Source of the DNA: SAR202 cluster bacterium
GTDB lineage: Bacteria; Chloroflexota; Dehalococcoidia; Lucifugimonadales; UBA826
NCBI GenBank assembly: GCA_009392675.1
Contig: VFFY01000113.1
Location: 1 to 23,275 of the forward strand
DNA: 23,275 nucleotides
Reading direction: 5' to 3'
In this document: piece by piece, positions 7,317 through 15,122 of the stretch
How the letters are laid out: the number at the start of each line of letters is the position of its first letter
Numbering within the stretch: the stretch's first letter is position 1
Position numbers and translations under genes: made by a program
The notes under the pieces: generated by a model
The model's input: only the letters and a program-made list of their open reading frames with translations
The model's database searches: none
Told to the model about the DNA's origin: nothing

Positions 7317-8582
7317 ATGGAGTCTGTTGAAGTAAGCCCCGAATTGCGGAAAGGAAGAAACCAATTAGCCGTCACCGTTACATTGGGACACGCCGTCAAG
7401 CATGTATTCAATTCAGCTTTGCCTATTCTTTTAACATTAATGAAAGGTGACTTAGGTTTATCAAACACACAATACGGCGTTATTACTAGTGTAGGTAGAG
7501 GAACGAGTGGCGCGACAACTATGGTTGCAGGGTACTTAGGGGAGAGGTTCGCAAACAGAGCCGGACTAATGCTTTTTATCTCTCTGAGCATGATGGGTAT
7601 ATCGTATTTCCTTCTCGGGTTTGCACCCAGCTTTTGGTGGGTATTGGCTGTGATGCTATTGGTTGGCATTGGACCATCTCTATATCACCCACCAGCAATA
7701 GCCTCATTGTCGAGGAAATTTCCAGACCGAAGAGGGTTTGCTATATCCCTACATGGTACAGGTGGTTCTGTTGGGGAAATGCTTGGACCTATTGTGGTTG
7801 GGTTGCTAACGACTGAGTCTGTAAAAACGGCCTCAATTATATCGCTTACTTACTTAGTAGCTTTCCAATGGAATGAAGTTCTTAAAATCAGTGTTTTCCC
7901 AGCCTTATTATTCGCTGTACTTGTTTATTTGATGATGAGAAATATTCCAACAGCTGATAGCGATACTGCGTCACTAAGAGATTATTTTGGGGATGTTGGC
8001 TTATTGCTCAAAGATAAAGTCATGCTAGGCCTTATCTTTGTCACTGCCTTTAGGTCAATGGCTCAAGCGACGATCGTTGCATTTTTGCCGGTGTATTTGA
8101 TTGATACACTTGGGAAAGATGCAATCACAACAGCATTTTTCATTGCAGGCGCACAGGCAACTGGAATTGTTGCGCAACCTATTATGGGTTGGTTGTCGGA
8201 TAAATACGGAAGGAAAATTGTGCTAGTGCCTGCAATGTCTCTCCTAGGAGTTCTCTATTTGACTCTTAGTGTTGCTGATGATGGTGTCCAACTTATGCTT
8301 AACGTGTTAGCTATGGGTGCGTTTGTATATTCTCTGCATACGATATTCATAGCAGCAGCAATGGATGTGGCCAAAGGCAGAGCTCAGTCCACCGTTGTTT
8401 CGCTAATTTATGGTGCCAGCTTTTTGGGCACAATAGGACCCGTCATAGCCGGGCTTTTATCTGACACTGATTTAGGTATCAAAAGTTGTTTCATTTTCAG
8501 CGGAGTTGTCGCCTTGATATCCACAGCAATTTTAGCTGGATTGAAATTGCCTAAGACAATTAACCAACAACAAGCGCACTGA
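7317..8582 (+). CDS. MFS transporter in the thiamine operon, Fsr-like branch
   Basis: The protein is 421 residues when started at ATG 7317, which has GGAG at 7307-7310 six bases upstream. The open frame extends further upstream into thiD, but that extension is hydrophilic and unlikely to be translated. About twelve membrane helices are visible in two halves. GHAVKHVFNSALPILL near the N-terminus, YHPPAIASLSRKFPDRRG and HGTGGSVGEMLGPIVVG (mid N-half) resemble the fosmidomycin-resistance-like branch of MFS. The second half has the MFS loop motif GWLSDKYGRKIVLVP. No substrate can be read from sequence. Its place as last gene after thiD, with a 61-base gap and no visible terminator between, makes a thiamine-related ligand (thiamine, HMP or thiazole, import or export) the natural hypothesis. 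Confidence 0.85.
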   Translation: MESVEVSPELRKGRNQLAVTVTLGHAVKHVFNSALPILLTLMKGDLGLSNTQYGVITSVGRGTSGATTMVAGYLGERFANRAGLMLFISLSMMGISYFLLGFAPSFWWVLAVMLLVGIGPSLYHPPAIASLSRKFPDRRGFAISLHGTGGSVGEMLGPIVVGLLTTESVKTASIISLTYLVAFQWNEVLKISVFPALLFAVLVYLMMRNIPTADSDTASLRDYFGDVGLLLKDKVMLGLIFVTAFRSMAQATIVAFLPVYLIDTLGKDAITTAFFIAGAQATGIVAQPIMGWLSDKYGRKIVLVPAMSLLGVLYLTLSVADDGVQLMLNVLAMGAFVYSLHTIFIAAAMDVAKGRAQSTVVSLIYGASFLGTIGPVIAGLLSDTDLGIKSCFIFSGVVALISTAILAGLKLPKTINQQQAH

Positions 8583-8601
8583 AATCAAGTAATATGATTT
8601 C
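8581..8601. terminator. Small hairpin between convergent genes
   Basis: GAAATCA (8581-8587) and TGATTTC (8595-8601) form a perfect seven-base stem with a seven-base loop. It spans the stop codons of the MFS gene and of the convergent peptidase gene. It is AT-rich with no clear T-run, so a bidirectional terminator role is possible but weak. Confidence 0.3.
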
Positions 8602-9796
8602 ATGATACCTGAATTATATACGGCGACGTTTGTCTTTCAGTAGTGACTATGGGCCCAGTTTCATAATAGAACAAATCGATTTCAGACCTGACTCCAAATT
8701 CCCCAGGTATGTATATGCCGGGTTCTATGGTAAATCCGATTTTTGGGCTTATAGTGCGGGTGTCGATGGTTTCCCATCCATCTAGGTTGACGGCATTTCC
8801 ATGTGCCTCTCTGCCTAGACTATGTCCTAATCTATGACTGAAATATTTGCCATATCCCATGTTATCTATGTACCTTCTAGCTTCAGCATCAACTTCCCAA
8901 CCCTGTAGCTCTCTTCCCTCATGATAGGCTTTTTCTAGCAGAGTAACTGCAGCATCGCGACCGCCTATGACGGTGTTAAATACTTCTAGATGTTTTTTCG
9001 GTACCTCGTCACCTATGAATGCTGTCCAGGTTATATCGGCACAAACAGAGGGTTCATCTCCTATTCTTCCCCATAAGTCAATTAAGACCCAATCTCCCTT
9101 ACTCATTGTTGAAGAATTAGCTTCTGTGGGCTCAAAGTGAGGGTCCGTTGCATGGTTGTTTATAGCTACGACTGGGCCATCGGGAGTTATAAGATTACTT
9201 TCTGTGAACCGATTTCGTATAAATTCAGCAACCTCAAATTCCGTTAGGTTAGTATCTAAGTTTTCACTAATGAAGTTGAATGCTTCTTTAACTGTAGTGG
9301 TCAAAATTTCAGCGGCCTTTAAATGCGAATCCAGCTCTTTGTCAGACCATCTCTGTGTAGCATATTGAATTAAATTAGCCGATGTAACAACTTCAACCCC
9401 CAGACTTCGAACTAGCTCTAAGGTGCCGGCATCAATTTTTGCGACTCTAGGTAAAACTCCCATTGGTGAGTATTCCATAGCAACTTTTCCGTGTTGAGGT
9501 AGGTGAGATTTCAAGGAGTCAATCATTTGTTCCCGGCTTACCCAGAATTCCGCTTTTATTCCTATATGTTCAAACCTATTTTGATCTACAAAACTTACAA
9601 TGAATTTAGGATCGGAATTTGCAGGTATCCATAGCCAGCATGGTCTAGTTACATTTGATATGTAACCAATGGCGTCCCACAAAATGGGATTCATTCCCCT
9701 GTAGTCATAGAGGAGCCAGCCATCAATTTCGTTTTCTTGCATGTATTCTTGAGCTTGTGAAATCATTTCGAAGACTGAGTTTTCGTTTTGAAGCAT
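8600..9796 (-). CDS. M24 family metallopeptidase (Xaa-Pro aminopeptidase-like)
   Basis: A 398-residue protein with the two-domain creatinase/prolidase architecture. The N-terminal domain covers about residues 1-150 and the pita-bread catalytic domain about 155-398. All five expected metal ligands are present: Asp240 (VLIDLWG), Asp254 (CADITW), His325 (HRLGHSLG), Glu358 (TIEPGIY) and Glu372 (RSEIDLF). It therefore looks like an active dinuclear metal enzyme that removes an N-terminal residue before proline or cleaves X-Pro dipeptides; exact specificity is not readable. No signal peptide is visible, so it should be cytoplasmic. Its ATG follows the hisS stop with no gap (TAA-ATG on the minus strand), indicating translational coupling within a hisS transcript. 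It converges on the MFS gene with a 17-base gap. Confidence 0.9.
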   Translation of the reverse strand: MLQNENSVFEMISQAQEYMQENEIDGWLLYDYRGMNPILWDAIGYISNVTRPCWLWIPANSDPKFIVSFVDQNRFEHIGIKAEFWVSREQMIDSLKSHLPQHGKVAMEYSPMGVLPRVAKIDAGTLELVRSLGVEVVTSANLIQYATQRWSDKELDSHLKAAEILTTTVKEAFNFISENLDTNLTEFEVAEFIRNRFTESNLITPDGPVVAINNHATDPHFEPTEANSSTMSKGDWVLIDLWGRIGDEPSVCADITWTAFIGDEVPKKHLEVFNTVIGGRDAAVTLLEKAYHEGRELQGWEVDAEARRYIDNMGYGKYFSHRLGHSLGREAHGNAVNLDGWETIDTRTISPKIGFTIEPGIYIPGEFGVRSEIDLFYYETGPIVTTERQTSPYIIQVS

Positions 9797-11071
9797 TTAA
9801 TCTACCTTCTGGCCCATGTCATGGGTTTTAACAAAATTTAAAATTCCATCCGCAGTAATTTCGGTTTGATCACCTTTGCTCAAATCTCTCAGAGTGTATA
9901 AACCCGTGGATAATTCATCATCCCCAATGATTATTACGTGGGATGAATTCATGTGAGATGCATATCGCATTTGACTTCTTAATCCCCTTGAAGGGCCGAC
10001 AAAAGCTTCTTTTCCTAATTGTCTTATTTGAGTTGATAGGCTAATGGCTTCTTTTTTAGCTCCTTCTCCGATGTGTGCAAACATAATGCTTAGTTTGGGA
10101 TTAGATGCGATATCTATTTCAAGCCTTTTAATATTTTCGATCACTCGCTCTATTCCCATTCCAAAACCTATGCCAGGCGTTGTTGGACCTCCCAATTGTT
10201 CTAGCAGACCATCATAGCGGCCTCCTCCGGCTATAACATTGGTCCTTCTTTCCGTAGGAGGGGTTATTTCGTAAACAGTTCTTGAATAATAATCCAGGCC
10301 TCGGACAAGGGTGTTGTCAATTTCGTATCCAATACCAGTGGTTTCTAAATATTCTTGGAGCTGGACCCAGTGAGCATTGCACGGAAGGCAAAGATATTCG
10401 GTACTTTTCGGAGCAGATTGAATCACTGGTTGGCAAGATTCCATTTTGCAATCCAAAAGACGAAGAGGATTGGTCTCCAATCGCCTTACACAATCGGGAC
10501 AGAGAGATTGGGAATAATTTTGATAGTAGGTTTGCAAAGCATTAACGTATTTTGGTCTGCAGTTCGAGTCGCCAATACTGTTGATCCTTAGAGAAATATC
10601 ATCGATGCCTACACTTGTTAGAAATCTCCAAGAAACTTCTATAACTTCGGCATCAATATAGGGATCTGATTCACCGAAGGCCTCTATGCCAAATTGGTGA
10701 AAGGCTCTGAACCTGCCGGCCTGAGGCCTTTCGTATCTGAAATTTGGACAAAGATAGAAAAGTCTCACTGGTTGGGGCATGTTATGCATACCGTGTTGAA
10801 TGTAGGCTCGACAAACAGAAGCTGTACCCTCCGGTCTAAGGGTTAGCGAATCCCCTCCTCTATCACTAAAGGTGTAGGTTTCCTTTTCCACTATGTCTGT
10901 TGAATCACCAATGCTTCTAATATACAGATTGGTATCTTCAAAAACAGGTGTATCAATTCTTCTATATCCGAAGCTTTCAGCAACCTGTGAAGCGGTGTTT
11001 TCTACGTAGCGCCAATATCTTTGATCATCTGGTAATACATCAGTGGTACCTCGTGGGGCTTGGAATTCCAT
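9797..11071 (-). CDS. hisS: Histidyl-tRNA synthetase
   Basis: A 424-residue class II synthetase that charges tRNA-His. Motif 1 region follows the N-terminal QAPRGTTDVLP. Motif 2 appears as LRPEGTASVCRAYIQ and NFRYERPQAGRFRAFHQFG. The histidine-specific loop is LVRGLDYYSRTVYE, and motif 3 is in GIGFGMGIERV. The C-terminal anticodon-binding domain follows (about 330-424). The central segment carries cysteine pairs (LCPDC, CLPC) as in many bacterial HisRS. The frame stays open for 67 further codons upstream, but the conserved family N-terminus and an AGGGAG site about six bases before it fix the start at ATG 11071. It is divergent from rel across a 199-base gap. I found no T-box signature in its leader. 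Confidence 0.95.
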   Translation of the reverse strand: MEFQAPRGTTDVLPDDQRYWRYVENTASQVAESFGYRRIDTPVFEDTNLYIRSIGDSTDIVEKETYTFSDRGGDSLTLRPEGTASVCRAYIQHGMHNMPQPVRLFYLCPNFRYERPQAGRFRAFHQFGIEAFGESDPYIDAEVIEVSWRFLTSVGIDDISLRINSIGDSNCRPKYVNALQTYYQNYSQSLCPDCVRRLETNPLRLLDCKMESCQPVIQSAPKSTEYLCLPCNAHWVQLQEYLETTGIGYEIDNTLVRGLDYYSRTVYEITPPTERRTNVIAGGGRYDGLLEQLGGPTTPGIGFGMGIERVIENIKRLEIDIASNPKLSIMFAHIGEGAKKEAISLSTQIRQLGKEAFVGPSRGLRSQMRYASHMNSSHVIIIGDDELSTGLYTLRDLSKGDQTEITADGILNFVKTHDMGQKVD

Positions 11072-11155
11072 TTCATCTCCCTCTATTTTGGAACCCAACC
11101 ATTTTATATTAAAAATTAAGATCAGAGTGGCTTCGTCATACTGCTCAAGTTGCGA

Positions 11156-11161
11156 TATAAT
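11156..11161 (+). promoter_or_regulatory. Possible -10 element of the rel promoter
   Basis: A perfect TATAAT at 11156-11161 lies about 110 bases before the rel start in the divergent hisS/rel region. The -35 region (about 11132-11138, TTCGTC) is a poor match, so this is a tentative call. It would give a leader of roughly 100 bases that contains the hairpin at 11214-11237. Confidence 0.35.
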
Positions 11162-11213
11162 TTGCCAACTTTCAAAATATGTCCTAGTAGAAACAAATGA
11201 GGAATGAGAGGAG

Positions 11214-11237
11214 CAAGCCAAGTAATGTCTTGGTTTG
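11214..11237. repeat. Inverted repeat in the hisS/rel divergent leader
   Basis: CAAGCCAAG (11214-11222) and CTTGGTTTG (11229-11237) form a nine-base-pair stem with one G-U wobble and a six-base loop. It ends 18 bases before the rel Shine-Dalgarno site GGAGAG (11256-11261). It could be an operator or an RNA element in the rel leader; no long T-run follows, so it is not a classical terminator. Confidence 0.45.
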
Positions 11238-11270
11238 TTTGGTGACCAATAGTTTGGAGAGTTTTGCTCC

Positions 11271-13493
11271 ATGGTTAATGTTGGGAATGTAATTGTTGAT
11301 GACGCCTTATATGAAAAAATGGGGCATTACCTTGCCTCCGACAAGGTAGAATTAGTTGCTAAAGCCTATGCTTTTGCCGAAAAAGCACACGCTGGCCAGA
11401 GCCGTCTTTCCGGAGAGGAATTTTTTGAACATCCAAAACAAACAGCCCTTTTTTTGGCTGATCTCCGCTTGGATGCAAGCGCTCTCTCTGCTGCTCTTCT
11501 ACACGATGTTTTGGAAGACTGTGATGTTACCTTTGACGAACTTTCAATGGAATTTGGGAGTGATGTGGCTGGATTAGTGGATGGGGTTACAAAGCTTACC
11601 AAGGCGGAGGTAATGGGAGATTCCCAGTTTCTGCCTAGGTCCGAGAGTGACTTCGAGGAGACTTCATTAGACGACATCGCTCAAGCAGAAACCTTACGAA
11701 AAATGCTTATGGCAATGGCCGAGGATGTTAGGGTGGTTTTAATCAAACTAGCCGACAGGCTACATAACATGAGAACTGTCGGGTCTCTGCCTCAAATCCG
11801 CCGAGAGGCAATGGCCAAAGAGACTTTGGAAATATATGCTCCGTTGGCTCACAGGCTGGGTATTTGGGAAATAAAATGGATGCTTGAGGATTTATCTTTC
11901 CAACAAATCGATCCTGATGCATATAAACAAATTTCCCTTCGATTGAATTCCAAGCGCGGTAAGCGGGAAGAGTATATTGCCAAGGTTGTGGAAATAGTAA
12001 AAGCTGAACTCAACAAAGCTGGTATATCAGCGGACATATATGGGAGACCCAAACACATATATAGCATTCATAAGAAGTCACAAAGGTATCATGAATCCAA
12101 CAGAGAGGTTAGTGAAATATATGACCTTTTTGCTGTACGTATCCTAGTGAATGAAGTTAAAGATTGCTATGGAACCCTTGGAGTAATGCATACTAAATGG
12201 AGACCTTTGCCTGGGCAGTTCGATGACTACATAGCCAATCCTAAAGACAATCTCTATCAGTCACTCCACACTGCCGTTTTGTGTGAAGAGTCCTCCCCAG
12301 TGGAAATTCAAATCCGAACTCATGATATGCATCAGGTAGCCGAATATGGCGTGGCGGCCCATTGGCTTTACAAAGAAACCGGGGAACTTGATGTTCAGTT
12401 TGAAGAAAAAATGACTTGGCTGCGACAACTTCTAGAATGGCAACGGGACGTGAGTGGAGCAGTAGAATTCGTAGAATCTTTCAAAACGGATATTTTCCAG
12501 AATCAGGTTTTTGTTTATACACCTAATGGCGAGGTCATAGAACTTCCTACCGGTTCCACCCCACTTGATTTTGCGTACAGGATTCATACTGATATTGGGC
12601 ATGGTTGTGTTGGAGCGAAGGTGAACGGCAAGTTAGTGGCTTTGAATTATCATCTACAAAACGGTGACACTATCCAGATAATGACCAGTAAGGTCACTAG
12701 GGGACCAAGTCTAGATTGGATTAATCCTAGTTTGGGATATGCCAAGACTTCTTCAGCACGAGCCAAGATGCGCCAATGGTTTAACAGACAAGAGCGCCAA
12801 ACAAATATAGAACGAGGAAAAGAAGTATTTCAGAAACAATTAGCAAGATTAGATTTGAATGTTACCCCGGAAATAGTAGTAGAAATGTTTAGGTATAAAA
12901 CCGTTGATGATATGTTTGCCGATTTGGGAGGAGGTTCATTGTCGACAGCCAAATTGATATCTAGAATATCGTTAAAGTCTGGACTTCCTGATGAGTTGGT
13001 TCACTCGACACCGCCTAAAACAGGACCGGCTTCAGGGGTCCAGGTCCTTGGGGTAGGAGATCTACTAACCAATATTGCTAGATGCTGTAATCCAATAATG
13101 GGAGACGAAATTACAGGTTTTATTACGAGGGGACGAGGTGTCACCGTTCACAGGAAATCGTGCCCAAACATAATCTCTGAAGATGAGTTGGATCGGATAG
13201 TACCGGTAGATTGGGGAGAATCCAGGACGCTGTATCCGGTAAGAATTCAATTGGATTGTTGGGACCGCGTCGGGTTGTTAGGAGACGTTACATCAGTGGT
13301 CTCCAATGAACGAATTAATATTGCCAATATTAATTCTGAAGAGTACGATGATAGGTGCGTCATTTCGCTGACGGTGTACACAAATGGTATCGATCAACTG
13401 GGACATTTGTACACGAAATTAGAGGCTGTTAATGGAGTTGATGGGGTTAGCCGGCTGAGGAATATTGATTCCCGAAATGATATTGAAAATTAG
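11271..13493 (+). CDS. rel: Bifunctional (p)ppGpp synthetase/hydrolase
   Basis: A 740-residue long RSH protein. The HD hydrolase domain comes first, with His54, HDVLED at 78-83 and LADRLHN at 160-166, so the hydrolase residues appear intact. The synthetase domain follows, with GRPKHIYSIHKK at 258-269, EIYDLFAVRI at 282-291, the NLYQSLHTAV substrate motif at 327-336 and VEIQIRT at 344-350. The TGS domain (QVFVYTPNGEVIELP, from 412) comes next, then the Cys-containing region (ARCCNP...HRKSCPN) and a C-terminal ACT domain (QLDCWDRVGLLGDV). It should make and degrade the stringent alarmone in response to stalled ribosomes. GGAGAG at 11256-11261 supports ATG 11271. It heads a block of translation genes and may be co-transcribed with rpsT 33 bases downstream. 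Confidence 0.95.
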   Translation: MVNVGNVIVDDALYEKMGHYLASDKVELVAKAYAFAEKAHAGQSRLSGEEFFEHPKQTALFLADLRLDASALSAALLHDVLEDCDVTFDELSMEFGSDVAGLVDGVTKLTKAEVMGDSQFLPRSESDFEETSLDDIAQAETLRKMLMAMAEDVRVVLIKLADRLHNMRTVGSLPQIRREAMAKETLEIYAPLAHRLGIWEIKWMLEDLSFQQIDPDAYKQISLRLNSKRGKREEYIAKVVEIVKAELNKAGISADIYGRPKHIYSIHKKSQRYHESNREVSEIYDLFAVRILVNEVKDCYGTLGVMHTKWRPLPGQFDDYIANPKDNLYQSLHTAVLCEESSPVEIQIRTHDMHQVAEYGVAAHWLYKETGELDVQFEEKMTWLRQLLEWQRDVSGAVEFVESFKTDIFQNQVFVYTPNGEVIELPTGSTPLDFAYRIHTDIGHGCVGAKVNGKLVALNYHLQNGDTIQIMTSKVTRGPSLDWINPSLGYAKTSSARAKMRQWFNRQERQTNIERGKEVFQKQLARLDLNVTPEIVVEMFRYKTVDDMFADLGGGSLSTAKLISRISLKSGLPDELVHSTPPKTGPASGVQVLGVGDLLTNIARCCNPIMGDEITGFITRGRGVTVHRKSCPNIISEDELDRIVPVDWGESRTLYPVRIQLDCWDRVGLLGDVTSVVSNERINIANINSEEYDDRCVISLTVYTNGIDQLGHLYTKLEAVNGVDGVSRLRNIDSRNDIEN

Positions 13494-13526
13494 TTTTTAG
13501 AAAATGCAACAGGAGACTCGAATAAA

Positions 13527-13790
13527 GTGCCAAGCGCAAAAGCTTTTAGGGTTAGTGAAAGAAAGAAAAGTATCAACCAACCCTTAAGATCACGGGCCAG
13601 AAATTTGGTTACGAGGACGCGGAGGATGATTGCTGATGGGGACATAGAGGGTGCTGAAGTAGCCGCAAAAGGGGCAGTGGTGGCCTTGGATAAAGCTGCT
13701 GGAAAGGGTGCGATGCACAGAAATACGGTGTCAAGAAAGAAATCAAGACTTATTAAGCATCTCAACGATGCTAAAAACAATCAGGAGTAA
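13527..13790 (+). CDS. rpsT: Small ribosomal subunit protein S20
   Basis: An 87-residue, strongly basic, helical protein with the S20 pattern: PSAKAFRVSERKKSINQPLRSR at the N-terminus (only part shown by family conservation) and GAMHRNTVSRKKSRLIK near the C-terminus. It binds 16S rRNA early in 30S assembly. The GTG start at 13527 is supported by AGGAGA at 13511-13516. It follows rel by 33 bases and precedes rpsP by only five, with the rpsP ribosome-binding site inside its last codons. Confidence 0.93.
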   Translation: MPSAKAFRVSERKKSINQPLRSRARNLVTRTRRMIADGDIEGAEVAAKGAVVALDKAAGKGAMHRNTVSRKKSRLIKHLNDAKNNQE

Positions 13791-13795
13791 CTGTC

Positions 13796-14065
13796 ATGCT
13801 TAGAATTAGGCTTAGAAGGACAGGCTCTAAGAACCAACCAAGCTATCGAATAGTTGTGGCAGATTCTCGCAAACCGAGAGATGGGCGCTTTGTTGAATAC
13901 CTAGGGCACTATAATCCCCGCTTTGATCCTCCGGAAATGGTCATGGATACTGAAAAGGCACAAAAATGGATTAGTCAGGGAGCCCAGCCCTCTGATGCCG
14001 TAAAGAGAATAATAGAAAAAGTTTCAATGGACAATGGAGACTCTGAAGACGGGGAAGAAGCGTAA
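13796..14065 (+). CDS. rpsP: Small ribosomal subunit protein S16
   Basis: An 89-residue S16 protein: LRIRLRRTGSKNQPSYRIVV at the N-terminus and DGRFVEYLGHYNP at about 29-41, both diagnostic. The C-terminus ends in an acidic run (DNGDSEDGEEA), a little longer than in E. coli. It stabilises 16S rRNA folding during 30S assembly. AGGAG at 13783-13787 overlaps the end of rpsT and lies eight bases before ATG 13796. The order rpsP-khpA-rimM is a common assembly/maturation cluster. Confidence 0.96.
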   Translation: MLRIRLRRTGSKNQPSYRIVVADSRKPRDGRFVEYLGHYNPRFDPPEMVMDTEKAQKWISQGAQPSDAVKRIIEKVSMDNGDSEDGEEA

Positions 14066-14109
14066 ATTTTCTAAGATGAAATTTAATTGTATTTCCAATC
14101 TCAGCTAAT

Positions 14110-14340
14110 ATGAAAGAACTTATAGAGTACATAGTTAAAGCTATCGTGTCTTATCCAGATGACGTTGTAGTTTCCTCAAGCGAGAAAGATGACGGAGACA
14201 TCACCTATATATTGCAAGTTCATCCCGACGACAAAGGTCGAGTGATTGGGCGACAAGGTAGAGTTGCTCAATCGATAAGAAGTTTGTTACGGGTAGCTGC
14301 TGTTAAGAATGGATTTCATGTCAGTCTGGAGATTGAGTAA
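14110..14340 (+). CDS. khpA: KH-domain RNA-binding protein KhpA (YlqC family)
   Basis: A 76-residue single KH-domain protein. The nucleic-acid-binding GxxG loop is in VIGRQGRVAQSIR (GRQG at 47-50), and the N-terminal MKELIEYIVKAIVSYPDDV is the family signature. KhpA proteins act with KhpB on small RNAs, cell division or envelope genes in Gram-positive bacteria. The function here is inferred from family and its usual rpsP neighbourhood. No strong ribosome-binding site is visible in the 44-base gap, so coupling to rpsP is possible. Confidence 0.93.
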   Translation: MKELIEYIVKAIVSYPDDVVVSSSEKDDGDITYILQVHPDDKGRVIGRQGRVAQSIRSLLRVAAVKNGFHVSLEIE

Positions 14341-14423
14341 ACACCTCACATCCCATGTTTCCTGGCGATCAGTAGAATCAGCTCATAACACCTTCGGAAA
14401 ATATTATTCATGGTTGGTTTTAT

Positions 14424-14933
14424 ATGGATGACGATTTAGTTACGGTTGGAATAATACGGGGTGTCCGAGGTCTCCGAGGTCAATTACGAGTTGAATCCCT
14501 ATCTGATTTTCCAGAGAGATTTTCAAAAGGCCAGTCCCTGCAACTCAATGATATGCCTAGGGAGATAGTTAATGTTTTTAATGACAAAAAGGGGCTGATT
14601 GTAGAGCTAGATGGTATTGATAGCCGCGAGGCTGCTGAGAAATATCGGGGATGTGAATTGAAGATTGACTCTCAAGAATCTGGGAACTTGAATTCAGAAA
14701 ACAGCTATTTTCATCACGAAATCATTGGTATGGCAGTTTTGGACGAAAACAACACGGAATTAGGGACTGTGAAAGAGATTATAGAAACGGGAGCTAATGA
14801 CGTATACGTTATAAGTAACTCAGTGGATAAAGATATTTTGATACCAGCGATCAGGTCGGTTGTAGGTGAGGTATGTGTGGGAAGTAAAATTATGAGGATT
14901 ACTCTTCCTAAAGACTTAAATACTAGGAACTGA
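14424..14933 (+). CDS. rimM: 16S rRNA processing protein RimM
   Basis: A 169-residue RimM protein. The N-terminal barrel opens with VTVGIIRGVRGLRGQLRVES and the linker ELDGIDSREAAEKYRGCEL follows. The C-terminal PRC-barrel is visible as YFHHEIIGMAV and ILIPAIRSVVGEV. It binds S19 and helps mature the 30S head; rpsS itself lies 7 kb downstream. The usual next genes trmD and rplS are missing: a hairpin and a new promoter follow instead. The start at 14424 lacks a clear Shine-Dalgarno site (the upstream gap of 83 bases shows nothing else), so it is chosen by family alignment. Confidence 0.93.
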   Translation: MDDDLVTVGIIRGVRGLRGQLRVESLSDFPERFSKGQSLQLNDMPREIVNVFNDKKGLIVELDGIDSREAAEKYRGCELKIDSQESGNLNSENSYFHHEIIGMAVLDENNTELGTVKEIIETGANDVYVISNSVDKDILIPAIRSVVGEVCVGSKIMRITLPKDLNTRN

Positions 14934-14941
14934 TTTTGCAT

Positions 14942-14975
14942 ATACCTGATCCAATGGATTAGGTATTGGTTTGTT
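14942..14975 (+). terminator. Intrinsic terminator after rimM
   Basis: ATACCTGATCC (14942-14952) pairs with GGATTAGGTAT (14956-14966) over eleven bases with one G-U wobble and a three-base loop. A T-rich but interrupted tail (TGGTTTGTT, 14967-14975) follows. It lies nine bases after the rimM stop and 50 bases before the next promoter, as expected for the end of the rel/rpsT-rimM transcript. Confidence 0.6.
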
Positions 14976-15024
14976 AATCAACATCAACCTCTAATTTGTT
15001 CGTGTATTTTAGACTTTGTAATCG

Positions 15025-15053
15025 TTGACACACATTTTATCCATAGCTATAAT
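15025..15053 (+). promoter_or_regulatory. Perfect consensus sigma70 promoter of the ribosomal protein operon
   Basis: TTGACA (15025-15030) and TATAAT (15048-15053) are both perfect and separated by the ideal 17 bases. Transcription should start near 15060, giving a leader of about 60 bases before rpsL. The leader contains only a short GCCC/GGGC hairpin possibility (15065-15081) and the rpsL ribosome-binding site. No other convincing promoter was seen downstream, so the whole 8-kb ribosomal cluster may depend on it. Confidence 0.9.
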
Positions 15054-15122
15054 TATTCCTTGTCGCCCCAAAAGCGAGGGCTTATTTCGGTAAAAAAAAG
15101 AGATAAAAAATCAGGAAATTTT

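Noticed and set aside
10282..10591. Two plus-strand open frames inside hisS
   Set aside because: Both are antisense shadows of a strongly conserved gene, without ribosome-binding sites or known motifs.
11072..11270. T-box leader for hisS
   Set aside because: I looked for the conserved T-box (AGGGTGG-ACCGCG) and a following terminator on the minus strand and found neither.
11072..11272. 67-codon N-terminal extension of HisRS
   Set aside because: Known HisRS proteins begin at the equivalent of residue 1 here; AGGGAG precedes ATG 11071. The open frame is kept only as a note.
13490..13780. Minus-strand open frame antisense to rpsT
   Set aside because: A shadow of the S20 gene; leucine/serine-rich reading is a by-product of the lysine/arginine-rich sense strand.
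15060..15122. Upstream extension of the S12 frame adding 21 residues
   Set aside because: It begins at the predicted transcription start, lacks conservation with S12, and a good Shine-Dalgarno site and the family N-terminus place the start at 15123.
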